Source: Ypsolopha sequella (Eukaryota; Arthropoda; Insecta; Lepidoptera; Ypsolophidae). Taken from it: a stretch of DNA of 64,000 nucleotides. Each line of letters opens with the position of its first letter. Position 1 is the first letter of the stretch. The notes below the pieces were generated by a model. It ran no database searches. It was not told the origin of the DNA and saw nothing but the letters and a program-made list of their open reading frames with translations. Of the stretch, positions 9,451 to 23,039 are shown in pieces. Position numbers and translations under genes: made by a program. The DNA is taken from positions 15,241,501 to 15,305,500 of the forward strand of contig OW203992.1 in NCBI GenBank assembly GCA_934047225.1. Direction: 5' to 3'.

Positions 9451-11795
9451 TTGGTTTTATACTCAAAGCAAGATTCGGTCACGTACTCCAACAAACGTCA
9501 AAAATCGTTGGGAAATATTGGCTGTCAAACTTGATTGTGAAGCTGACTTCAGGCAACTACGAACGACCATGATGTTTGGTGTTGGTGGTAGTATTTCGCC
9601 ATTTGCCAAAAAGCGCGCGAAAAGAGAATAGGCATGAAAATATCGAAGCAGTATGGAACTAGGGGAAGGGTAATTGCTTCAGCTGAGGTCTTTCCGATGT
9701 TCTGAAAAACGTGTTCTGTTTGATTCTTCCACCAAAAGAACAAAATTGGGAATTTGACACGTCACTGTTCGGTCACAATGTCAAGTCCGGTTTTTTTGGT
9801 TAGCTCACGTAACCAATCTTCCAACGGTAGCTGATTCTGGTGGATGTATTTGTTTACATGACCGCTACCAAAGTCAAGCAAAAATGCTAAAACGGGGAAA
9901 TTTTCTTGGTCGAAGTTTATTATGTTTGTGTGTATCTGTGTGATGTATTTATTTTCGCAAAGTTGCAACGATAAATATTTGATTTTTCGGTACAATAATC
10001 AGTTTTAAATTTAATTACCTAGACATAAAAGATCTGAAAGATTATAAAACAATACTGTATCAGTGGTTAACCTTAACAGATTGTCTAGGTTTTTATTTAC
10101 AAAGCCGCTTCAAAGTGATCGTGATACTAAGTTGGAGTTCAAGGTTTTTCATTTGGTATGTAGGTATTAAAATGGCATTTAAGTTTTCCCGTCACTGCTG
10201 CTTTTACGGTAGATTTAGCTTTATAATTTTACGCTATTGTATGTATGTTTTTATTATTGTTTGCCAGAGGGTAAAATTATAGGGTTAAGTATAGAATTAA
10301 AATCATCAAGGTGAAAATTTTAATAAATTTTATTGCTATTGGACCTTTTAGATTAGTGCGGCTGGTAGTGTCGTCTACAAGAAAGGGAGTACAGTACAGT
10401 GCAGATATGTTAGACACTTTATCAGAGCGCACACTTTTAGTGTTCAGTACTAAAGGTGAGAAAAAAAAGCATACATATTGACCTGGCAAGGATGTGGTGC
10501 AGAATCGCACGCCGACGATGAGGAGGGTCATTATGACCCTATATTTCATTTTCAATTTATACATGTTTGTTTTTTTTGGTGTAGGCAGTTTTATGCTTGA
10601 ACATTTAATAATATATTATTTTAATGTTTACCATTAAAAAAACACATTTTCTGGTACAAATCTAGTTTTATTTGTTTTACTAAATGACTACAAAATAATC
10701 AACTTTGGCAGAACCTAACGTTTTAAACTAAATCGCATATGACATAGGTACCCTGTTCTGCATATAGCTCTTTCCTCAAGCACCTGCCGACTAAAGAATG
10801 AGGTGCAGCAGGCAAGGGGAGTCATTAGTAACAGCTATTGAGACGAAAAATAACATACAATCATGTGACCAAAATTGCAAATGTTTGAAAATGTGCAGGG
10901 TAATATTGACCCCTCCTCATCCTTGCCGGGTTAATATGGTGTTACACCTGTCCATTGCAGACATTTTTTCCAAGATGGATAAAGCTATCATCTTATTATT
11001 ATTAGCCGTTTTATCTGGCTTCTTTAAACGTGTCTCCGCACATTAGTTCCGCCAATATCTTGTTTTAAGAACTGAGCAAATAAAACAGTTTTAAGCGAAA
11101 AGACTCATAGGAAGCTTACAGTAGATTTTTCATTTTTTTTCCCCCCCCTAAACTTGAATTTTCAAGCGTGAAACTACAAACATAGAATATAGTACACTAC
11201 TACATTTATGAGTACAACAAAATTAATAAATATTGTTATACTTAGGTAACAGTAATGAATACCAAATATATATATTATGTATATAAAAAAAAATATATAT
11301 TATATTAAAATTATTAATCTAAGAAGCATATATTAAGTACAATTCTTTTTATAATTTAATATTATTTAATTTGATAAATTTACTCAACGTATAGGCTCGT
11401 CTCTTATACGAGTATACATACAAAGGTACCTTCATTTTTTTTTCCAGAATAGCTCTTGTTATTGTTATTAATCTCACGAAATTTCAGTTACCGGAAATCA
11501 ATAGTTATCTCAAAAAAAATTTTCAACTTTCGTAAAATAACCTCAAAAATTGTCTTAAGGTTCAATTTTAATTGATTTTATGACTTCATTTTTTTTTTTT
11601 TTGGTTGTGTTCCGAAACTGCTGTGAGTGACGCATTAAAATTGACGTAATTAAATTTTTTTTTGTTGTATTTCGCTAAAAATTGGCTCAAAGGACTAGTA
11701 TCCAGGATATAAAAAAAAAACAATGCAGACATTTTGTTTTCTTCGTGATTTGAATCAGAGCACCCGACTCCATGCAAAAAATAGGTTGAATAAGT
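9451..11795. other. Long gene-poor interval
   Basis: No gene supported. On the - strand at 9762-9995 an open frame has a locally protein-like composition (FPVLAFLLDFGSGHVNKYIH) but no recognised domain. Frames at 10277-10564 and 10798-11046 are similarly unsupported. Homopolymer and AT-microsatellite tracts are frequent, for example 11270-11310. Confidence 0.3.
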
Positions 11796-11799
11796 TCCA

Positions 11800-12075
11800 A
11801 AACCGAATCAGAGCACCCAGACTCTATACAGTCTTGTGGGTACTACCCCTAGAGTGTATATAAAAAGCCGTAGGCGTGGAGGAAGGGCAGCCCTCGCCTG
11901 CTGTAACAAAGCATAGGCACCCGTGCGAGCCGTAGCGGCTGAGGCTGGTCGCCGAAGGCGACCAACAAGCCGAAGCTGCGAAGGTGAGCATGGGTGACTG
12001 TGCTTTGTTACGCAAGGGCGAAGGGGCTGCACTTTCCGCAACGCCGAAGCAATTGCAGAAGTCATATTGGGTCTT
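11800..12075. repeat. GC-rich, hairpin-forming island
   Basis: An abrupt GC-rich block in AT-rich DNA. Outer arms GTAACAAAGCATAGGCACCC and the near mirror GGGTGACTGTGCTTTGTTAC enclose an inner hairpin with loop GAA (TGGTCGCC GAA GGCGACCA). It is flanked on both sides by long T or A runs. No coding domain was recognised in the overlapping frames. Possibly a non-autonomous transposon, source unknown. Confidence 0.55.
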
Positions 12076-12257
12076 TAAAGTTAGGTTATGTTCAGTTTTT
12101 TTTTTTTTTTTTTTTCAAGAAACTAGTTTCATTACACCCTCTCCCCAGTGATCCCCCTCCCACTATACGTATACTTAATATTCAAGTTATTTTATCCTAC
12201 ATAAAACATAAAATAACCTTTTAATTTTGAAAAAAAAATATAAAAAAATAACTATTG

Positions 12258-12325
12258 ATTTCCGGTACCCCCCCCCCTTAGGGGGGGGCTTATACCCCCC
12301 TCCCCCCCCCCCATCGCCCCCCATA
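12258..12325. repeat. Poly-C/poly-G low-complexity tract
   Basis: Several runs of 8 or more C interrupted by one run of 8 G, mixing G-quadruplex-prone tracts on both strands with a C/G hairpin potential. Non-coding, and likely hard to sequence accurately. Confidence 0.8.
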
Positions 12326-12329
12326 AACA

Positions 12330-13480
12330 TATACATAGGTACATATACGTATATAAGAGTCCTTCCAACGTATATATAAGAGGACTATTTACAAAAGTCA
12401 GTAAAAAGTTGAAGTTTATGGGACGAGGGATTTGTGGAGGGAGTGAGTCGTATAAAGAGTACTGTAATCTTTGACACTCAAAAAAACATATGATCTACAG
12501 TACCCTCATATAAACCACATTCACAGAGGGAATGATCCCTCACCCTGATTTTTGCTAGGAAAACCGGAGAACATACATGGCCTAGTCGAAGGCGACAAAG
12601 CTATCATCTTGTAATTTGGAATTGTTAGCCCCACATGTGGAATGGTGTACCTATTAGATGCGCGTGTAACGGAGTGTTAACAGAAAATATGATATGCCCA
12701 GGCAGATCATGATATGCCCGACTCTATGATGTGATGATGACACAATGAGTTAACATGCCAGATTTTGAAAAACTGCATTTGCAAAAAAATTTGACATTGA
12801 TGATTTTTAATTAAAATTTTAAAAAGTCATATAACAAGTTACTTTTATGTTTTCAGTATTGAAATAAATTATACATAGAGAAACAAATTAAATTTTATCT
12901 TTTTTTTTTTGTATTGAGTTATTTTATTAATTTTGAAGATAAAAAGAAATGGCTTGAGAAATTTAATATAAACTCAAAACTTATAAATCCTAATTATACC
13001 AAATTGAGCGCAAATGAGAAATATAAAAGAAGTAAAATAAATAAAAAAAATATTTTACACAAATACAATATGGATATCATATTGTAGGTATTAAAAAGCT
13101 AATTATAAAAATATATACTTTTACTGTATTTACTGGCACTGGTTTCGAGAAATCTTTAAAAAACCCCGAAAATATGTATGTTCCCCCCCCCTTATCTCCG
13201 AAACCGGTGGACCAAAAAAAAATTAAAAAAATCATGGTAATATGTGTTTACGTAAAGTTTACAGGAAAAATAAAGCAGTTGAGAAATTCAAAAAGAATAT
13301 TACAAAATTAAATATATCATCCACAATACGGAATCCTAGGTACGCGAGTCTGACTCGCACTTGGCCGGTTTTTGATATGTAATAAAGATAGTTTTTTTTT
13401 GATAAGTATCTGCGTATGTTAGTTTCATTTTAATTGGTTTTACAATATGGGAGTTGAATCACTTTTGTCGTGAAATTCAT
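12330..13480. other. AT-rich interval, no gene seen
   Basis: Nothing coding recognised. A fragment of the 'cgagtctgactcgcacttggccgg' repeat family lies at about 13335-13372. Confidence 0.3.
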
Positions 13481-13481
13481 A

Positions 13482-13770
13482 CTTTTTAGGGTTCCGTACC
13501 CTAAGGATAACCAAAGAGACCCACCCTATTACTAAGACTCCGTTGTCCGTCTGTCTGTCACCAGGCTGTATCTTATGAACCGTGATAGTTAGACGGTTGA
13601 AATTTTCACAGATGATATATTTCTGTTGCCGCTATAACAACAAATACTAAATACAGAAGAGATTTAAGAGGGCTCCCATACAACAGACATGTTTTTTTTG
13701 CCATTTTTATAGATAATGGTACGGAACCCTTCGTGCGCGAGTCCGACTAGCACTTGGCCGGTTTTTTTTT
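13482..13770 (-). repeat. Lepidopteran-type interspersed repeat ('gttccgtacc' family)
   Basis: Bounded by GGGTTCCGTACCCTAAGG on the left and CGACTAGCACTTGGCCGG plus poly-T on the right. It matches, in reverse orientation, the copy at 43945-44240. Both contain the CTGTCTGTCACCAGGCTGTA / CGGTTTATTAGATACAGTCT region. Fragments of the same family lie at about 13335, 15087-15155, 15715-15790, 16525-16605, 45268-45325 and 48870-48960. It has no coding content. Confidence 0.75.
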
Positions 13771-14310
13771 TAATTAATGTGGTTGTTAGTCGATTAAATG
13801 TATGTATATTTACGAGGTATAATTAATAATGTTCTTGAGTCAAAAAACAACACCATATTTTTTCAAATTTTTACCATCCTCTCTACATATCTAGATGGAA
13901 CTGAATTCAATGCCAAATTGAAGTTTAGTATTGTGGAGCCCCCAATAATTTCTTACAAATTTTTAAGGGCTTTAGAATACAAAACAGTTAAAACTCGATC
14001 TTAAATATAACTTATTGAGACTTATTTAGATAGGGCTTTAACTGTATTGTAGCTATTTAAAAATATTAAAAAATTTGCAAATTAGTTTAAGTAGTTCGCA
14101 TATTTTAACTACATACATACATTTGCTAGTGGTATAAACTATTTAGTAGTGTTTATTGGAGTTCATTCATGTCAAGAATGACTGTAGCGCTGATGCAGAG
14201 CTCGACTGTGGAGGTACCACCATCTTACTTGCAAACCCCCCCAAAGTTATTCGGGGGAGAGTAAGAGGACAGCTCTCAGGCACAACCAGGTGGCCCACTA
14301 TGCTTGGGAC
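13771..14310. other. Gene-free stretch
   Basis: No gene. It contains a phrase TGCAGAGCTCGACTGTGGAG ... CAGCTCTCAGGCACAACCAG (14195-14290) that looks like an eroded repeat of unknown family. Confidence 0.25.
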
Positions 14311-14738
14311 AGATTAAGGCGATATGCGAAAAAAATACGCGTGTTTCTTTTCTGTGTATTTCATGAAATACATGGAAAATTTTAATAAATTCCTGGTATA
14401 TGTATTTTGAGTATATAATCTAGGGTTTTGAAATTGGAAAACATGTTTGGATAAATTTTCCTCGATAGAAATAATTGTTGAAATGAGGTCTTCAAACACA
14501 CTTATTCTCCTCGTTTGACGAATAGGAACCATATACAGAACTCAAACATATTTTATTAGGTGTGTTTCAATAATATCTAAAGATATGATATTTGAAATTT
14601 TGATAACTATTTTAGTTTTTTTAATAAAAATATAAAACCAACTTTTTTCTTTTTTGCCCTGAATCCGCCCCTCTCGCACTGCGCGATTTTTCGCTTGGAG
14701 TGACAGTGACAAAAATAAAATTCACATAGCCTCTTAAT
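14311..14738. mobile_element. MITE of about 430 bp, copies at 35088-35517 and 56853-57285
   Basis: It begins TTAAGGCGATATGCG and ends CACATAGCCTCTTAA. The near-complete reverse-orientation copy at 35088-35517 is similar over the whole length (shared GTATTTCATGAAATACA and TAGGAACCATATACAGAAC). A third, more diverged copy is at 56853-57285. Ends abut TA, which would suit a Tc1/mariner-type non-autonomous element; the superfamily is inferred. Confidence 0.7.
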
Positions 14739-14874
14739 GGCAGTATATCCATCCCCAATTGCCGGCCTTTTTACAAAACAGACTGGTGACGGGTAGCAGC
14801 GTCACTGATGCGAGGGCCTGCCTAGCGTGTGTGAGTATGGGCATTTCTTCCAGGAGGACCGGCAACAGTGGCGA

Positions 14875-14945
14875 AATCTTGGAGAGGTCTATGTCCAGCA
14901 GTGGACGTAGACAGGCTGATGGATGGACGAATGGATTCATGTTTT
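14875..14945 (-). mobile_element. RTE-like repeat fragment
   Basis: TCTATGTCCAGCAGTGGACG, followed by a GATGGATGGACGAATGGAT tail, is the reverse complement of the phrase at 4075-4185. Confidence 0.5.
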
Positions 14946-15270
14946 TATGAGGAACTCAGGTAGGTACTAGCGATTTAACGACTCGATCTATCAAACCAGT
15001 TTAGACCGGGTTGAGCCTCAAACCGACTAAGTCGGTTTGAATCTATGTCAAACTGGCTGCTGATCTCAATAAAAAAAACTGGTCAAGTGCGAGTCAGACT
15101 CGCGCACAACGGGTTCCGTACCACCACACAATACGGGTACAGAACCCTAACAACGTGGTAAATAATTCCACTTGCAGTTATGGAGGTACAACTTAACTTG
15201 ACACTTACGATCTATTAAAGTCTAAAGGGTCTAATTAAGTTGTCATAGTTAACTTCCTAAATAATAATAT

Positions 15271-15450
15271 ATTGATTTGTATAAAAATGACTCACCTCAA
15301 TACGTGTTATGATCGGGAAAGCCGACCAGTTTCAGCAGATTTAGACTGCCTTCATCTGGGCGAGTGAAGGCAGTCTAAATCTGCTGAAACTGGTTGGCTT
15401 TCCCGATCATAGCACGTATTGAGGTGAGCCGCTTTTATAATAAATCATGA
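15271..15450. mobile_element. Long hairpin MITE
   Basis: Arms of about 65-80 bp are nearly perfect: CTCACCTCAATACGTGTTAT ... GGCAGTCTAAATCTGCTGAA, mirrored by TTCAGCAGATTTAGACTGCC ... ACGTATTGAGGTGAG. Only about 8 bp separate the arms (15357-15364). Non-coding. Confidence 0.8.
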
Positions 15451-17528
15451 ATTATCCTCAAGTCTCATTTACTTCTATAATAATAAAATATTTGTAATTA
15501 TCAGATGTTTTCCTATGTTTGTGCTATAAGACCTACACGTCAACGAAGTTCTAAGTTAAGTGGAAGTGCCCTAGAGGTTTTCATGGTGAGCAAATTTGTA
15601 TCAAATTGATTAAAGTGCAATAGGTACCTTTTTTCGCGTCGAGTTAGAAGCCCAATTTTTTTTACAGCACCATGAGGCCGCTGTGTAGGCGGTATCAGTT
15701 TCAACTTATTTTCTCATACGGGGCCCGAGCAAAAGGGTCTTGCGTGACAGACAGACGGACAACAAAGTGATCCTATAAGAGTTCCGTTTATAAATTTTAT
15801 ATTATTTATATTTAAAGTATATTTTTTTATGATGCAGAAGTTAAGGGAGACAAAAAAGAAACGATAAACGTATTTTCATAATCCGGTTTCTACATCATAC
15901 GATCTTAGTATCATAATCTGTTGCATCCATAGACGAATACAGCATACAGACTCCTCATAACAGGCGACCGATTTCTGTCAACACATCTGACTGAACCAGC
16001 AGATACAATTCGCAACTCCAAAATTATATGTTTCGGTAGGCCAAACCAAAATGGCTTCTATATTGACTACGTTAGAGTCTTCTTCTTCGGGAAAGATAAC
16101 TTTGTGGCGCTATACTTAAATTGGAAGAGGCAATAGGGTTGCAGTATCCTGTTTCGATTGTAAACAGAATTGTTTGTACGCAAGATGTTGAACAATAGAC
16201 GTCTTTCTGGGCTGTATTGTCTATGGTTGCATCGATTTTGTCAACTTGGTTTTTGAACCGGTTTACATCGAATTTGCCGGTTCGGTTTTCCAAGTCGGTT
16301 TGCGCGTATAAGCCGGTTTGAACATTTTCGAGATCGTTACGTCACTAGTAGGTACGTAAACTTTCTCCCTCTACTTATATCTCCAAGCGGCCTTTTTAGA
16401 GGACCTGATCCAGGCCGAGCCGCATTTCTGAACGAAACTGTTTCTGGTTCTCTTAATTTGATCTTCTGCTATTTTTGTGCTAAATTGCATGTCTTTATCT
16501 TTAATGGTGCTAAAGTTATGAGGCTGTGACATACGGACGGACGGACGGACAACGGAGTCTCACCATAAAGGTTCCTTTTGTACCTTTTAGGTACTACGGA
16601 ACCCTAAAAATAGCAATTGAAGAACAATGGCTTAAAAGTCAACGAGTTTACTTACGAATTCGTCCAACGCAACAAAAGACTTCTATTCTTTTGAAATATA
16701 TTTTTTCGTTATAACGTCTTAAATAGTCTTAATGATCATAAAAACATTATCATGGAAAAATTTAATGATTGATCTGTACTGGTTTATATGAAGCATTAGA
16801 TAAACTCAACATGATTATATCTGTAATTTTCTCGAATTTGGCGATTTTCTAAGGATTGTCGGCGCCCGACGAATTACAAATCCCGGGTGTCGATCAAATC
16901 GTGGCTCCTGACATCGGCTAGGCGATAATGTAGGCTACTGTAGTCCGACTTGATAGGCAAGATAGTGGTAAATGCTAAGTATGAGTAGTTATTACATCGA
17001 GGGTATACTGCGAGAACCAGCTAAGTGCAATTTTTATAGTTTTGAGTAAATCCATTTTGAATGTTTAAATATTTTGAATTGCTATACGGAATGCAGATAG
17101 AGCTGTTTGTTCCAATCAAAATAATAGTAATACAACTAAACAATGGGAAAACTTAATAAAACATACATATTAATTTCAAAATTTAAAGAAAATATAAGTA
17201 TTAATGATTAAGGTCGTCACTTTAGTCGGTTTTACCTGTAAATGTAAAATATTGATTTTCTCGCACTACGTTTTGATTTATTTGAGTTTAGTTTAAAAAG
17301 ATTGTAGAATTAATTTATGCAATACTAGTACTCCAACAAAAGTTTCTTTAATCTCGTTAATCCGGTATTTTTAATTAAATAAGTCAAAACTTATATGGTT
17401 TTGCTTGAACATCATTTCAAATATTATAATAAGGCAAATCCAATTAAAACAACACATACATATTATTTCACTTTATTTTAATTTTACATGAATTAAGATT
17501 TAAAATTTAAATGTACGCGGTCATTATA
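15451..17528. other. Gene-free interval with repeat fragments
   Basis: Pieces of the 'gttccgtacc' family lie at about 15715-15790 and 16525-16605, the latter with a (CGGA)n run. No exon or RNA gene was recognised. Confidence 0.3.
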
Positions 17529-17628
17529 AACATTATTGGGAGTACTGGACTCACCGAACTTTAATTCTGCCGAAAATTTGGGAAAATATAAAAACCAAAC
17601 ACGGTGAGTCCCGTACTCCTAACAATGT
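17529..17628. repeat. Imperfect hairpin, arms about 28 bp
   Basis: AACATTATTGGGAGTACTGG, then ACTCACCG, pairs with CGGTGAGTCCCGTACTCCTA, then ACAATGTT, around a roughly 45-bp loop. Probably a small MITE. Confidence 0.7.
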
Positions 17629-18017
17629 TTACATAAATTGTCTTGAAATCTCAATATTGAGCACATTTTTGTCTTGTAACAAGGCACATCGAGAAAAGTA
17701 AAGGTGAGTTTTTTAGGATCGAAAAAAGAATTTCAGAATGTATTTATTAAAGGACCTTTTGTCACAGAGAATTCAACAATACCATTTGCTGTTATAGATT
17801 TCTATTACGTGTATTGCAGCGGTAAGTCTTACTAAATAGATAAAACTTATAAATTAATCTGAAAGATGGGAATCTTCATCTAACCACGCTTCACTTGCAG
17901 TTGGTTCAGGTAACCTCTCACGGATCGTTTTATCAGTAACAAGACTATTGATCCAACTGTACAGCGGGAATAATTCCATTCTTGCATAAGTTGACCAGCC
18001 CCCCTATTCTGTATCTT

Positions 18018-18214
18018 AGGTTGCCAACTGGACAGGGTGCCTATCGTCAAAAACATAGATAAAAACTAAACTTTGAAAATGGCTTTTAGTGGGTATTGAA
18101 CTATTTACGAACTGTGTCGTCACTTCAAGTGCTAACATACCCTTAGACAATCGGAATTCAATAGTATATCTATGTTTTTGATGATAGACACCCAGTCTAG
18201 AAGGCAACTAGAGA
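18018..18214. mobile_element. MITE with about 43-bp inverted termini
   Basis: The left end GGTTGCCAACTGGACAGGGT, then GCCTATCGTCAAAAACATAG, is mirrored at the right end by CTATGTTTTTGATGATAGAC and CTAGAAGGCAACT. Total length is about 195 bp. Non-coding; overlapping frames on both strands are artefacts of the inverted repeat. Confidence 0.75.
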
Positions 18215-19577
18215 TACATAATAGGCCCGCAGGTCTTTTTTTTTTGGCTCGCTTATTGGCAATTGGTTACTATAGGCTTTTTTCAGAATGTGTTTTCTTA
18301 TTTGCGCAAGAGCTTCAACACTGGTCTTATTCGCAGGCTCATGATTACCTCTGTGGTCTTCTTCTTCAAATAAACCATACCATGGCATATTAAGTTTGAT
18401 ATGAAAGCTACCATTTTATGAAAAAGGTTAGTTTGGTTGAGTATGATTAAGTTCATGTAGGCACCTTGGGTCTTTGAAGAAGTGCTCGGATTTACATCGC
18501 TAAGACTATCATTATGTGGGACGCTTGTATTACTTAATGAGACATTATTTGCTGAAAGTTAAAAAGGTAAAAGTTAAAATAGTCGAGAATTAGAACAGAT
18601 AGGTACCTTTTTGAAACAAAAAACTATATGAATGCCTCCTAGGTATATTTTTTTATGTTCGTTACGATGCTGTTTTCTGAAAATAAAATAACATTGATAT
18701 ACACATAATTACAATACATAACATTTTTGTACCTATGGTCAAAATAAATCCGAATCATGTCGATTATAACATCAAAATAAAACTATGAATAAACTTACCA
18801 ATCTGAAGACACTAAACCTATACTCCATGATTATTAAATAGTGTCAAAAACCAGGACAAATCTAGCAAATATTAAATTAGTTATCAATATACGCGCACGT
18901 GGCGGCTACCAAAAATCGAATGAGAAAAATATACAAGACAATAAAATACGCTATAGTCGTGTGAAAAGCAGTTATTTTCTTTTAAATTGTTTTGCTAATA
19001 GCAAAATACCAGGAGCATTGTCATATTGCGTAACAGGCAAAACCGTATAAAATCATTTAAAGTGAATGTTTTTGGCACATGTAAAATAGATTACTTACAT
19101 TTATATGGTTTTGTTTTAAAACAATCTGTTATTTTACAGATTTTTGTTCAAAAGAAAACTGTTTAAGAATATTTAAATGCTTTTTACTGTCTTAAATTCT
19201 TAATTTCCCATGATTAAGCGCCTTTATATTTTTTTCAATGAACAGTTGCAAGCCTTATTGAGTATTTAGTTGGTATTAACACAAAAAATCTCAGTATCCA
19301 AGAATACTAGCATTTAACTGGTTTTACCAGAAGAAAGAGAAAAAAAAAACTGAATATAACTGTATTATCACCTCATTTTCGGCAATTTTGTCACTTAGTC
19401 GGTTCTCACAGTATACCCTCGACATTATACCAATATATGCATATAGTAATTTGGCTGTCGTTGGAAAGCTAGAAAGACAAACTACAATAAAAAAGAAAAA
19501 AAAATAAAGGTGAAAATTTTGTGGGTAGTTAGTATTCGTTGATCCTAATTTTACGCCTAAACTCAAAACATATGACT
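18215..19577. other. Gene-free stretch
   Basis: No gene recognised. Open frames at 18841-19050 and 19324-19566 are low-complexity or lack any family resemblance. Confidence 0.3.
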
Positions 19578-19700
19578 TTATGAAACAACTGTTTTTTTTT
19601 TTCTTGATTTCTTGTTTTTTTTTACGAAATGTTGTTCTTATGGACGAGTACTATCGCCAGTTTCCGGCTTCCGCAACTTCATCTTAACATTCTGTGTATG
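19578..19700. repeat. Partial copy of the inverted-repeat element at 34545-34790
   Basis: TATGAAACAACTG, a T-rich run, and GACGAGTACTATCGCCAGTT, then TCCGG, match the element near 34.6-34.8 kb. Only one half is present here. Confidence 0.65.
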
Positions 19701-20555
19701 TATAGACAAGACATATTTATATATTCAAATATATAACCAAACTCAAACTCAAACGTTTATTGCAAACTAAGTGTACAAAAATAAAAATAAGGATCTTACA
19801 ACTTAGTTGCCTTTTACTATAAGCATAGTAAAACCAGAACAGTAGTTTAACTCACGCCCCGTACGAGACTTAAATACCTACCATTGCAGGGTTGTCCGTT
19901 CTTTTAATTTCGTAGCTAATAAAAAGTCAATACTTAAAATGTTTTGAAGCCGATTATGACAAATGAGCTATCAATGGACGACGTAGTGAAACATCCAAAC
20001 ATACATACCTACTACAAACAAACATACATTCATATCATACATAATAAACATATTATAGACACTATAACTCATAAAGAAATCTTATTTGCTTATCTTAATT
20101 ATTGTAAGAAAAAACATTGGCTCCTGAACTTTACTTTAAAAACATAGGCATCGTCAAAGGGGGAAGGAGGTAGCTGTCCCCCCTAGAGAATCGAAAAACT
20201 TTTGAGATTTTAATAATAAAGTAGTCGGAAAATTCGCGAGAAACCCAAGAAGATTATGTTACAAACTTAAAATTTGTTTTTTTTTTACCTACAATTTATG
20301 TGATCTTAAAAATCTTTGTAATCGTTACCTAAATTAATCAGTTAAATTCATTAAAGTACATAATAAAATTTAAGTATCTAATCAAACTTTGGCTCCTAGT
20401 CTAAAATTAAAAAATCTTTGCGATTTCAACCATATCAGCTCCACGTTAAAAACACCTTGAATAATTAACAAACATAGCACAGTTATGATCTTAGGTACCT
20501 ATGTTAAATGTGAACAAAGAAAATACGGTTTACATTTCACATTATTGTTTATACA

Positions 20556-20670
20556 AGATGGAAAAAATTTAAGGGCCCTGGAGGGGAACTACCTTAAATC
20601 CTTTAGTTAGCTCATTTTACTGAAAGGAAACATTCCTTTATAAAAAAAAAAAAAACAAAACTGCATTCAA
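20556..20670. repeat. Dispersed repeat, copy of 2693-2812
   Basis: Near-identical over the GGGCCCTGGAGGGGAACTAC core and the following 60 bases, then a poly-A variant. Confidence 0.75.
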
Positions 20671-23039
20671 AGACACTTGGCGATTTATTCCAAGTGTATA
20701 TAATTTGTAAAAACTGTACTTATTGGAGCCAATACTGGAGGGCAATTTCACGAAAAAGTCATTGACTTTTGGTACAGATCTCGGTACCTAATTATAAATT
20801 AATTTGGGTTTCAATAACGATCAAAAAATTATTTTATAGAGTAACATATTTATTTTCCCGCATAAAAGTATGAATTAATTCTAAATTCATTTAGTTTTGT
20901 TGTTATGACTGGCACGATGTAGCTAAATCACTCATACGCACATTTTGTTGAGTTTTTAAAGGCAGGAATAATATGCTCCTCGAAATATTACTTTATAAAA
21001 TTAATTTCAATGTCTTTGGGACTAGTTTTGGGAGATATTTATAGCTTGCAAAAAAGACACAGGTTTCACGTCTTACGAGCGCCAACCCAAGGCGTAGAGT
21101 AGACTGACAATAATAACTGCGCGGCTGCATCAGTGAATTTACGTATTTTTGGAAAAAGAGGGTGCTTTTCTTGAAACGAATTACGCGGCATTTAAAATTC
21201 GAGTAGATCTCATTCACACTAATTTTGTTTAAAAAAAACAACATAATCGCAAAAGCGATACCTGAGACAAAATCGATAAGAAGTATAAAATAGAGGGTTA
21301 CAAAAAAAATTATTGACAGTACAAATATGAATCAATTAACGTGATTTGTAAAAATCAAACTCCTTAAAGTTTAACCAAGAACATATATATTTTTTATGGC
21401 TATACGTTTCCTAATTATTGCAACAAAATCATCCGAAGTCTGACATTTTATTTCTGTTTGCGTATTAGTTCCCCTTAACTTTTTATTTTTTAATTAGTTA
21501 AATATTCATTAATTGAATATGGACATTTTTGTACTAAATATGTTTCAATTATTGTAGCTGGTTAATTTTTTATGTTTTCTGGCAATTTATTGAATATTTA
21601 TAATATGGACCGCAGTTAAGCATTGTTAATCTTGATTTTGGTAACTATAGTTTATTTTAGTTATGAGTGTTAATGTCTTTTATTTGTAAAAATATTTCAC
21701 GGTTTGTAAAAACGAACATTCATAATTATGTCGTGAATATATATTGCGGGTAGGGTTAAAAGGTTACATTTTATGAAAAACGGTTTACTGCTGGTTATGT
21801 TATTAATGCGTGCAATTATTCTGATACCTACATTTCTTTTGAGTTAAAAATAGATCATTAACATCCACGCTGTTACCTACCCCACAATATAGTACGCGTA
21901 GTAAGCTGATAATGCTGTGTTGGTGCTATTATTGATCTCGAATAGGGCGGGTTGTTCCCAAGTTCATCCAAGAATGTCGAAAAAAAGTTCCCAAAGTCAT
22001 CCACGAATAAAAATATAAAAATGTATTTGTTAAAATTGGTTTCATTTTCATCCAAGAAACTTAGCAAGGTACTGTCGGTGAAAGAAGCTTTAAGTGTCAA
22101 GTATTTGATGTTTATTATTGAGTATTTAACTCACATGATCGAGGGGCAGCGGAGGGAACGTTTTTATGGTTCAGTGTAATATTCGTCCTATGGAAATTCG
22201 TCCCACAATGTAAGTTCGTTTTAAAAAAATATATTCATTTTCGGTAAAAATTCATCACATTTATTGAAATATATTCGAGGTTTATATGTCCAAGTGTAAA
22301 AGATGGATGGATGTGACTAGACTAGATAGATTGATGGATGTGAAAGAAGCGAAAGAGGTGTGTCAGGACCGTGGCAGACGCACTGCTTCCATCGTATTAT
22401 TAAAATGTATTTCACAATAACCATACACCTTGAATTTAATCACCTGACTGTACTCAGCTACTTTGGATGAGAATGGAACTAAAAAATGATAATAATATTA
22501 AAGTAATAAAAACATGGATGATTTTGGGAACTGATGTAGGCAATGTTAATCTTTTCTATAACAAAAGAATGGAGGAACTGTAGGTAAATCTAGATAATTG
22601 GGCTTTCGTAAGTTTTATATGGTTTTTCCAATTTAAGCCCGTGTCTATTATAATACCATCTACTTTTTCAATTACTTTGTTTCCAAATTTTAAGTCAATA
22701 TTATTTGGTTGTGTTTTATAGGGTCTGAACGCGCAAAAATTGGCGAGAAAACAAAATATGCCAGTTATTCCACGGGCGACATAATTTGGCGGAGACTTGC
22801 CAACACTGACATTCAGTTTGATCGTCGGTCGAACGACGCCTACCTAAAATGCCATCTCTATTGCACGCGTTGAGTTTGTTTATCCTATCCTGCTGTCACG
22901 TATTTTTAAACAAGGTAGCTGTTTTGAAAAAAATGCCCATAATTTATCCTCTGTTTACGTGCTGTCATTAAACGGGCTTCGTTAGATAATCTAATTGAAC
23001 GTAGCCCTCAACGCTGTCGTATAATGCAACCCGAACGAA

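Noticed and set aside
9762..9995. 77-codon - strand frame with protein-like composition
   Set aside because: No domain, splice context or homology recognised; kept only as a note.
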